13,712 nucleotides of DNA, from positions 1 through 13,712 of the forward strand of contig CAMAMZ010000048.1 of assembly GCA_945837185.1 (NCBI GenBank), given 5' to 3'. A program made the position numbers and the translations under genes. This document shows positions 1 to 6,500 of the stretch, piece after piece (the stretch's first letter is position 1; each line of letters opens with the position of its first letter). Under the pieces are notes generated by a model. It ran no database searches. It had not been told where the DNA came from and worked only from the letters and a program-made list of their open reading frames with translations. The DNA is from an uncultured Bacteroidales bacterium (lineage in GTDB: Bacteria > Bacteroidota > Bacteroidia > Bacteroidales > Bacteroidaceae).

Positions 1-3
1 CAA

Positions 4-34
4 CAATAAAAACAAACGAGTTTGTTTTGTATTG
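4..34. repeat. Inverted repeat in repeat unit 1
   Basis: The left arm at 4-17 pairs with the right arm at 20-34 around a two-base GA loop, with one unpaired G at 29. The nine innermost pairs (AAAACAAAC against GTTTGTTTT) are perfect, and CAATA/TATTG extends the stem beyond the bulge. It could be an operator or cruciform. It overlaps the -33 TTTG (26-29) of the unit-1 promoter copy. Confidence 0.75.
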
Positions 35-78
35 TCTTCGATTTGCACTATCTTTAAATAAGATAGGCTGCATCTCAA

Positions 79-109
79 CAATAAAAACAAACGAGTTTGT
101 TTTGTATTG
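79..109. repeat. Inverted repeat in repeat unit 2
   Basis: This is an identical copy of the palindrome at 4-34, with arms 79-92 and 95-109, a two-base loop and one bulged base. The right arm contains the -33 TTTG (101-104) of the likely active sialidase promoter. A protein bound here would compete with RNA polymerase, so an operator role is plausible. No T-run follows directly, so a terminator is less likely. Confidence 0.75.
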
Positions 110-131
110 TCTTCGATTTGCACTATCTTTG
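101..131 (+). promoter_or_regulatory. Promoter of the sialidase gene (unit 2)
   Basis: A -33 TTTG at 101-104 is followed, after a 19-base spacer, by TATCTTTG at 124-131. This matches the Bacteroidota primary sigma consensus TTTG-N19-TAnnTTTG. Transcription should start near 138, leaving a leader of about 60-85 bases before the sialidase. The equivalent box in unit 1 is TATCTTTA (49-56); it lacks the final G, so it is probably weaker. Confidence 0.8.
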
Positions 132-143
132 TCCCAGATAAGT

Positions 144-164
144 TGCATCCTTTTGCGGGATGCA
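144..164 (+). other. Short stem-loop in the sialidase leader
   Basis: TGCATCC (144-150) pairs perfectly with GGATGCA (158-164) around a seven-base loop, just after the predicted transcription start. The left arm belongs to the repeat unit, while the right arm is unique sequence. No U-tract follows, so it is not an intrinsic terminator. It could stabilise the leader, or it may be chance. Confidence 0.4.
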
Positions 165-222
165 GGCAAAACGGAGGAAGTCTGCCAACTGCTGATAAAT
201 GAACTTTATATATTTTGACCTA

Positions 223-1578
223 ATGAAAATGAAACCTATGATTCGTTTGATGGTTGCTTTTGGCTTAATGAGCTCAGTAACCCCGGTGCAGGCACAAACT
301 GCTGTATTCCACAGTGATATTGCCCGCAAAATCTATTATCGTATTCCAACTCTTGTGAGCAGAAAGAACCAACTCTTGTATTTGGGTGACGACCGTTCGG
401 GTGTAACGGATGCCACGGCATGGGGCGATATTGGTTCTGAAGGGAATATTAGTATTGTGGCGAGAAAAAGCAAGGACAATGGTAAAAACTGGCAGCCTAC
501 GCAGGTAGCAGTGAAAGGCCATGGCGACTGCGGCTTTGACAAAGGTCATGGCGATGCTGCTGTGGTGTGGGATGCCCAGACGGGTAGGTTGCTGTTGCTC
601 TGTGCCTCGGGTGAAATAAGCTATGGCCAGTCGGATGTGCGGGTGCGTAAAGAAGGAGAGGGTGATAAGGCTACTTATACGCTCGACTTGTCGAAAGCGC
701 AGCGCGTAGGACGTTATTATAGTGAGGATGGTGGTAAAACCTGGCAGGGAGAGGAGATTACGGCATCTATCTATTCCCTTTTTGATGAGGCTTCTGAAGC
801 CACCTATGATGAGGGAAGAGGAAAAGTGCCTGTAGAGCGATTGTTCTTTGCCAGCGGACGCATCTGCCAGAGCAAGCAGATACGCACAGGGAAGGTGTAT
901 CGCATTTATTCCGTGCTCACCACAAACCAAGGCAGTATTCCCGTTTACTCTGACGACTTTGGGCAAAGTTGGTTGCCTTTAGGGGGTGCAGCGGCACGGC
1001 CGGCTCCAAGGGGAGATGAGGCGAAGATAGCGGAACTGCCCGATGGCAGCGTGTTGCTCAGTTGCCGTATGCGAGGTGGACGTTATTTCAATATCTATAC
1101 TTATACCGATGCCGCATCAGCACAAGGCAGTTGGACCCAGCCGGTGGCTTCCACCTCTTTGGAGGGTGGCACGGCAGCGCAGAATAATGCCACAAATGGC
1201 GAAATACTCATTGTGCCTGCCCAACAGAAAGATGGCAAGCGTGTGCATGTGGCGTTGCAGACCGTGCCCTTCGGCAATACCATTCCATCTGAAAATAACT
1301 CCAATCTGCGCTCTCATGTGTCGGTATACTGGAAGGTGCTTGCCTCACCGGCTGATTATGCTTCGCCTTCCTGCTTCCTGAACGGATGGACAAGGTATGA
1401 ACTCACAGATGGCCAATCGGCGTATTCGACAATGACCGTTGATGGCAAGGGACGTATCGCCTTTGCCTATGAAGACAATTGCAAGCATTTGGTGTTAGGC
1501 AGTCGACCCACAGACATGTACGACCTGATGTTCCGCACGTTGAGCTTGCAGGAAATTACAGGTGGAGCTGTTCGATAG
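223..1578 (+). CDS. nanH: Secreted sialidase (exo-alpha-sialidase, GH33)
   Basis: This enzyme releases terminal sialic acid from host glycoconjugates and acts outside the cytoplasm. From M223 the protein has 451 residues. Residues 1-25 form a signal peptide ending VQA-Q. The sialidase RIP motif (YRIP, Arg about 40) follows. Three Asp boxes are clear: SKDNGKNW (83-90), SEDGGKTW (167-174) and SDDFGQSW (243-250); a degenerate fourth lies near 295-304. A DD pair (56-57), the Glu of DEAKIAE (266), Arg in SCRMRGG (282) and Tyr in SAYSTM (401) fit the expected acid/base, nucleophile-pair and carboxylate-binding residues. There is no extra N-terminal carbohydrate-binding domain, so it is a single catalytic propeller, shorter than two-domain Bacteroides NanH. 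I also see no type IX sorting domain at the C terminus. An ATG at 199 is in frame but would add eight residues that disturb the signal peptide. No other sialic-acid genes lie beside it. Confidence 0.93.
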   Translation: MKMKPMIRLMVAFGLMSSVTPVQAQTAVFHSDIARKIYYRIPTLVSRKNQLLYLGDDRSGVTDATAWGDIGSEGNISIVARKSKDNGKNWQPTQVAVKGHGDCGFDKGHGDAAVVWDAQTGRLLLLCASGEISYGQSDVRVRKEGEGDKATYTLDLSKAQRVGRYYSEDGGKTWQGEEITASIYSLFDEASEATYDEGRGKVPVERLFFASGRICQSKQIRTGKVYRIYSVLTTNQGSIPVYSDDFGQSWLPLGGAAARPAPRGDEAKIAELPDGSVLLSCRMRGGRYFNIYTYTDAASAQGSWTQPVASTSLEGGTAAQNNATNGEILIVPAQQKDGKRVHVALQTVPFGNTIPSENNSNLRSHVSVYWKVLASPADYASPSCFLNGWTRYELTDGQSAYSTMTVDGKGRIAFAYEDNCKHLVLGSRPTDMYDLMFRTLSLQEITGGAVR

Positions 1579-2428
1579 ATTTCACAATGAAGTCGCGACA
1601 CTCTTCCATCAACCATTTGGGGGTACTGGTGGCACCACAGATGCCTATGGTCTGTACCCCCTTTATCCATTCCATGTCAATCTCATTGGCGGCCTCTATC
1701 TGATGGCTGTTGGCATTCACGCGCAAACATTCCTTGAACAACACCTTGCCATTGCTGCTCTTATGGCCGCTCACAAAAAGGATAAGGTCGTGGCGGGCTG
1801 CAAAGCCTGCAATGTTAGGCATGCGGTTGGCTACCTGGCGGCAGATGGTGTCGAAACTCTGGAAGGTTGCCTTGGGTGAGATATGTTGCTGGATGTAGTT
1901 GGTGATGGCACGAAACCCGTCTAACGACTTGGTGGTTTGGGAATACAGGAAGATGTCGCGTGTGAAATCCAGTTTGTCCATATCTTCCAACTGTTCTACC
2001 ACAATAGCAGTTCCTTGCGTTTGGCCAACCAACCCTAACACCTCAGCATGACCATTCTTGCCGAAGATAACAATCTGGGCATTGGGGTTCTCATCATACT
2101 GCCGTTTGATGCGCCTTTGCAGTTGTAACACAACCGGACAGGTAGCATCGATAATGTTGATGCAGTTGTTGTGCGCTATGTCGTAGGTGGCAGGAGGTTC
2201 ACCGTGTGCCCTGAGCAGCACATTGGCATGGTGCAGATGCTCCAGTTGCTTATGATCGATGGTTTTCAAACCTGCGGCATGCAGACGTTCCACCTCCATG
2301 CCGTTGTGCACAATATCTCCCAAGCAGTAGAGGGGGTTGCCTTTGGCCAGCTCCTCTTCTGCTTTTTTGATGGCAGTGGTCACGCCAAAGCAGAAACCAC
2401 TCCCTTTGTCTATTTCTATTTGTATCAT
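1556..2428 (-). CDS. ispH: 4-hydroxy-3-methylbut-2-enyl diphosphate reductase (IspH/LytB)
   Basis: This cytoplasmic iron-sulfur enzyme catalyses the last step of the MEP pathway, reducing HMBPP to IPP and DMAPP. The protein has 290 residues, close to the single-domain family length. The three cluster-binding cysteines are present: Cys13 (GFCFG), Cys97 (ATCPV) and Cys196 (DTICRQ). Other active-site signatures are His41 (VHN), GHAEV with Glu129, SQTT (163-166) and the SSN triplet at 224-226. The usual GHPE reads GHAE here; the catalytic Glu is kept. The C-terminal GICGATSTPKWLMEE is typical of this family. Its ATG overlaps the stop of the DUF1573 gene by four bases (2425-2428), so translation is probably coupled. 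Its last 23 bases overlap the opposite-strand sialidase. Confidence 0.96.
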   Translation of the reverse strand: MIQIEIDKGSGFCFGVTTAIKKAEEELAKGNPLYCLGDIVHNGMEVERLHAAGLKTIDHKQLEHLHHANVLLRAHGEPPATYDIAHNNCINIIDATCPVVLQLQRRIKRQYDENPNAQIVIFGKNGHAEVLGLVGQTQGTAIVVEQLEDMDKLDFTRDIFLYSQTTKSLDGFRAITNYIQQHISPKATFQSFDTICRQVANRMPNIAGFAARHDLILFVSGHKSSNGKVLFKECLRVNANSHQIEAANEIDMEWIKGVQTIGICGATSTPKWLMEECRDFIVKSIEQLHL

Positions 2429-3495
2429 TTGATTCGTACGGCTATCACGACCTTGGGATTCTCCGGATCGTTGGTAATCAACAAGACGCGTGGCTGAGAG
2501 CGCGCCTTCTTCAGTTCGCTGGCAATGGCTGTTATCTTCAGTTTGGCACTGGCACCCGGCTCGATAGTCTTTCCCTCGAGCGAGAGCGACAAGCCTACGG
2601 TAAACATCTGTATACTCCTGATTTCCAAAGGCTTCTTGCCTTTATTGCTAATCACGATTTCACCTTTCTTCTTTTTCTTGCCGTCGAAACTACCCAAATC
2701 AAGAGTGTGTGACGACAACTGCATGTTGGGCGCATTCAGCAGGTCGGTTTCTGAAAGATGGCGGAAATCAGGCAGCAGGACAGCCGATACAGGCAGCTCC
2801 TTTTCAGAAGACACCTTGTCGCCCGGATAGCTACCCAGATAGATGGAGGTTTGTGCCAAACCAAAGTCGCGCAACTTGCGGGAATCAAGTGAAATAGTGA
2901 TAACCCCCGATTTTCCCGCAGCAATCTTTGAAGGCGATACCTGCGCCTGCAGATAGTCGGGCAGGTGCATCACCTGTGGCTCAACGGCTTTTGAAGTGGG
3001 GTTGAACACATGAATCTTTTGGAAGGGGCGGTCGCCTCTGTTCACATCGTCAAACTCCAAGTTGTCTTTGTCCGTACGGAGGTCACCAATCTGACAAGGG
3101 AAATCACCCACAAAGTCAACCACCTCATCAACCACCACACCTCGCAAGGTGAGGCGGAGGGGTTGCTCCTCATTGTTGGTATAGAGGCCTACCTGTTTTT
3201 CGAAATGACCCATTTGTCGGGCATCGTAGGTGGCTACCACCTTGAAGGTGTCGCCTTTGGGTATGGGATGTTGCGGATAGGTTACGGAAGTGCATCCACA
3301 ATCCGTACGCACCTTTTGAATGGTGAGTGCTTTGTCGCTTTTGTTCTTAACCGTAAATTCTATGGCCACAGGCCTGCGAAACAAAATCTGTCCGCAGTCC
3401 ACAATGGGTTGCTTCGTTACAAGTTGCTGTGCCTGCATGCCCAGAGGAAACCAGGCGGCACATGCTAACAGATAGGTGAAATATTTCTTGTGCAT
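2425..3495 (-). CDS. Secreted DUF1573 protein with three Ig-like domains
   Basis: The protein has 356 residues. Residues 1-22 look like a signal peptide ending MQA-Q, so it should be periplasmic or outer-surface exposed. The first domain (about 25-120) is a classic DUF1573 unit: VDCGQI, FTVKN, then the DCGCT signature at 65-69, PIPKGD and LYTNN. Two further beta-rich Ig-like segments follow, at about 140-240 (FDDVNRGD, FNPTSKAVEP) and 255-356 (LDLGSF, ISNKGKKPLEI, LLITNDPENP), each resembling the same fold without the cysteines. The function of DUF1573 is not established. It is likely cotranscribed with the macroglobulin gene upstream (80-bp gap, no TAnnTTTG box seen) and translationally coupled to ispH. 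An LLAC sequence near residue 12 resembles a lipobox, but the hydrophobic stretch before it is too short, so I favour signal peptidase I. Confidence 0.88.
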   Translation of the reverse strand: MHKKYFTYLLACAAWFPLGMQAQQLVTKQPIVDCGQILFRRPVAIEFTVKNKSDKALTIQKVRTDCGCTSVTYPQHPIPKGDTFKVVATYDARQMGHFEKQVGLYTNNEEQPLRLTLRGVVVDEVVDFVGDFPCQIGDLRTDKDNLEFDDVNRGDRPFQKIHVFNPTSKAVEPQVMHLPDYLQAQVSPSKIAAGKSGVITISLDSRKLRDFGLAQTSIYLGSYPGDKVSSEKELPVSAVLLPDFRHLSETDLLNAPNMQLSSHTLDLGSFDGKKKKKGEIVISNKGKKPLEIRSIQMFTVGLSLSLEGKTIEPGASAKLKITAIASELKKARSQPRVLLITNDPENPKVVIAVRIK

Positions 3496-3575
3496 GATGA
3501 TGTTTTGCGCTATATATATAATAATGTATGGATATTCCTATGTATGTGCGTAAATTGCTTTAAGAGCATGTCGTC

Positions 3576-6500
3576 CTACTTGTTGTCGGTCACCGTTACC
3601 GGTTTACCGCTGTCGCGCCCGGCATATTCCGGACTATAGGCACACTGCACGGTGCATGATCCTGACAGGAAGTTGCCTTCGCGGTCAATGAAATAGGCTG
3701 TTTCGATGACATGCTTTCCTTTGGTCAGCTTGTGAAAGAAATAATGGGTAGCATTGTCGCGAGGCGTACAATAGTAGCCATTGCGATAGCCACTCAGTTG
3801 CATGACGGGTTCCAGGCAAGCAGCCCGCTTGTCGGTGAGCTGCACAAAATCAAAATCACGGTCGGCATGAATTGTCATACGCACCGTAACACGGTCGCCT
3901 ATATGCAGTGCCTTTGAAGCCCCCACAATCTCACGCTTCACCGACAATCCTGCCTCAGTATGGCCGGCCATGGCAGAGGGTACCTGTGCGCAAACATACA
4001 CTGCGCCCCAACTGGTTCCTGCGTCACGTTTGGTAAGACTCATATCTTTCATCTGTCCTTGTCCGCTGATGTGCATCTTCACATAACCCAAAGCCGTGGT
4101 TCCCTTCTTCTGAGCGAGTCTGTTCCCATCAATACTAACCTGTAGTGGGGTTGTGGGTGCCTGTTGTAAGCATGCCATATTGTTATACAGGAACGCATGC
4201 ACGGCATTTACCGTATGAATCGGTGTTGTCCAGGCCTGTGTACGCTTCTGCATCAGCAGCCAGCGCTGCATCTCCTGCAGCGTCTTTTTGTCGTCAGGGG
4301 TAAGCAACCCAAGTGCTTCTATCACAGCCGTCTGGGTGGGAATGCGGTAATCCATCCAGCTGTAAGCGGCCTTCTGCGTGTCGAAATAGCGTCCTTGTTC
4401 TTCCGTGTATACCGTGTGTTCCTTCACACTCTGCAAGTATTCCAGGGCTTTGGCCTTTCTGCCGTAATGAGCCAAGATAAGTGCCGTTTGTGCCTTGCCG
4501 TAGATAGAATACTTCTTGGTTTGTTTTTCCAATAGCGCGAGGAGCCATTCTGTATCAGCGGTAGCGGGTTGTTTCATCAGCGCTTGAATATAAAGGAAAT
4601 GGCATGCCGACTCGTTGGGCATTACCACGTGGTTGCCTTTTTGTTCTTTCTTGAGGTCTTTGATATAGTTGGAAGCCCATTTCTTCAAATAGCCGTTGGC
4701 TCGTTGCAGCATAGCCTCCGCCAATGATTCTGCCGTTGTGGTCTGTGCGAGGCGTGCCAGTGTTTCAGCCACCGACAGTGTCATGTAGAGATTGCCGGGC
4801 ATTCCCTCGCACCAGCTGAAGGAACCATCCTGTTGCTGTAGTTTTGCCAGGCGTTGCAGCAGCAATGCTTGGGAAGCCTGAAGCGTGTTGTCATCGAAAT
4901 AACGGATGAGTTGCTGCTTGCGTTCTGTTTCCTTTTCGCTTTCCAAGGTCCAGGGGGTCTCTTCCAACAAGAGGGTCTTGAGTTCCTGGTTTTGTGCCAA
5001 GGCGCTGCTCAGGGTCTTGCTGTCTGTGCCCTGCTCCTGTTGCCATTGCTGCAGTGTTTGTTTGATGATAGGTGTCTGTTGCAACAGCGTGCGCGACAGA
5101 CGGTTGGCATAATAGGCACAAGCCAAGGAGATGGCATTGTCGTACTGTGGCACGGAGAGGGCTGGCAGTGCCTGTATGGCAAGCCATGCCGGGTTGTTGG
5201 TATACTCAAGCGTGAGCTGCATGTCTTTTCCTTCAGCAGGCATCAGTTGCTTGAGGTTGATATGTGTGGTTCCTGCCTCATGGAAGGTAAAAGGCTGGGT
5301 GTTCACAATAGTTTCTGTAGCGGGGAGCACCGGCAGGTAGTGTTGTTCGCCATCGCTACACCCTTCAGCGTTTAGGGTAACACGACATATGAGGAGGGAC
5401 GAAGCATTGGGAGCGGTAAAGGGGAAAGAGACGGTAGGACTCTGATTCCCTTCGACCGTAAGCTGGCGCTCTACCACGGTGAGTGTCTGCATGGTTGTGG
5501 CGTCTTTCAGTTCCATGCGGGCAGTAGCCTTTATCGTTTGCCCACTCATGTTGCTCACTCTTGCCTTCAGTTCCGTTTTGTCACCCTGCCTCACAAACCG
5601 GGGCATGTTCGGCTGCACCATCAGCATCTTTTGGGCCGTTACCTCTTCTTGGAGCAACCGGAAATTCATGTCTTGGTCGTGTGTCAGTCCCAACAGTTTC
5701 CATGTGGTAACGCTCTCGGGTAGGGTGAAACGAATATGAACGAAGCCTTGTTCGTCGGTAGTGAGTTGCGGGTAGAAGAAGGCTGTTTCCTGCAGGTTCT
5801 CCCTCACCTGTGCAATGGCGTCCTCGGGCTCCTCTCCGGCTGTAGTGTCATTTGTTCCTCTTATCCAGGCAGTCGATTCAACAGCGGTTTCCACTTGTGC
5901 CATATCGTTCTTGGCCACAGCCTTGCGCGACATGAGGGGTGCAGCAGCTGCTACGAAGTGCTCCTTCTGGAAACCATAACGTATAGGTAAGAAGCATGCA
6001 TCAGAGAAATGGTAGAAGTCGAGCGCCTTCTCCATAAGTGGCGTGGTTTGACTATAGCCATACAAACCAGCCGCATTCCCTGTCTCGCAGAGCCATGAGC
6101 GGAAGGGCACCATAGGACGGTATCGCACGTTGAAGCGCCATTGGTGCATGCTGAGGGCATCGAGGGCCTTGTCGTAAAGTGATACCATTAGTTGCGCGTG
6201 TGCAGGTCGCCCATCAGGATGTTTCACCTGCAATACCCATTCCTCCTGTTGACCGGGTGTAAGTCGGTTGCGGAAGGTGGTCCATGTGGTTTTTAATTTC
6301 TTGTCGGGAAGTGGACGAGTGATTGTGGCGTGGTGCGTGTAGCATCTGCCGTCTTTCACCCAGGCGAAGTTCAGGGTCAGTCCATCGCCATACACCGGAT
6401 TATAGGCAAATTGCCGCAGGTGGAGTTGTCCCTGCAGGTCAAGTGTTCCCTGCTCCAGTAAAGTCTTGCCGTGTGTAATGGAATACACTACATGGAGTGT

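Larger units (their letters stand above)
1..150. repeat. Two tandem 75-bp units with an identical 55-bp core
   Basis: Bases 1-55 and 76-130 are identical, giving a period of 75 bp. The remaining 20 bp of each unit (56-75 and 131-150) are only partly similar: both keep AGATA followed by TGCATC. Each core carries a palindrome (AAAACAAAC, GA, GTTTGTTTT) and a Bacteroidota-type promoter. Unit 1 starts at the window edge, so more copies may lie to the left. The 63-residue reading frame across it is a by-product of the repeat and I do not call it a gene. I suspect this belongs to a dispersed promoter-bearing repeat family of Prevotella-like genomes, but that is inference. Confidence 0.9.

Noticed and set aside
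1..150. Possible CRISPR array
   Set aside because: Two 55-bp cores with a 20-bp interval whose flanks are themselves similar do not fit CRISPR repeat and spacer sizes, and no cas gene is present.
27..218. 63-codon plus-strand frame across the tandem repeat
   Set aside because: Its sequence repeats itself because it reads through both repeat units, and it contains the promoter. It overlaps the sialidase leader and has no domain.
274..966. 230-codon minus-strand frame opposite the sialidase
   Set aside because: It is antisense to a well-supported sialidase with intact motifs, and its own protein shows no recognisable domain.
3460..3462. Lipobox LLAC in the DUF1573 protein signal
   Set aside because: Only six hydrophobic residues precede the Cys, too few for a normal lipoprotein signal. 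A signal peptidase I site after MQA fits better.
3496..3575. Promoter or terminator between the macroglobulin and DUF1573 genes
   Set aside because: The 80-bp gap is AT-rich with a TA run but has no TAnnTTTG box and no hairpin with a T-run on the minus strand.
4854..5375. 173-codon plus-strand frame opposite the macroglobulin gene
   Set aside because: It is rich in Leu, Cys and Gln in a way expected from reverse reading of Gln- and Leu-rich helices; no independent support.
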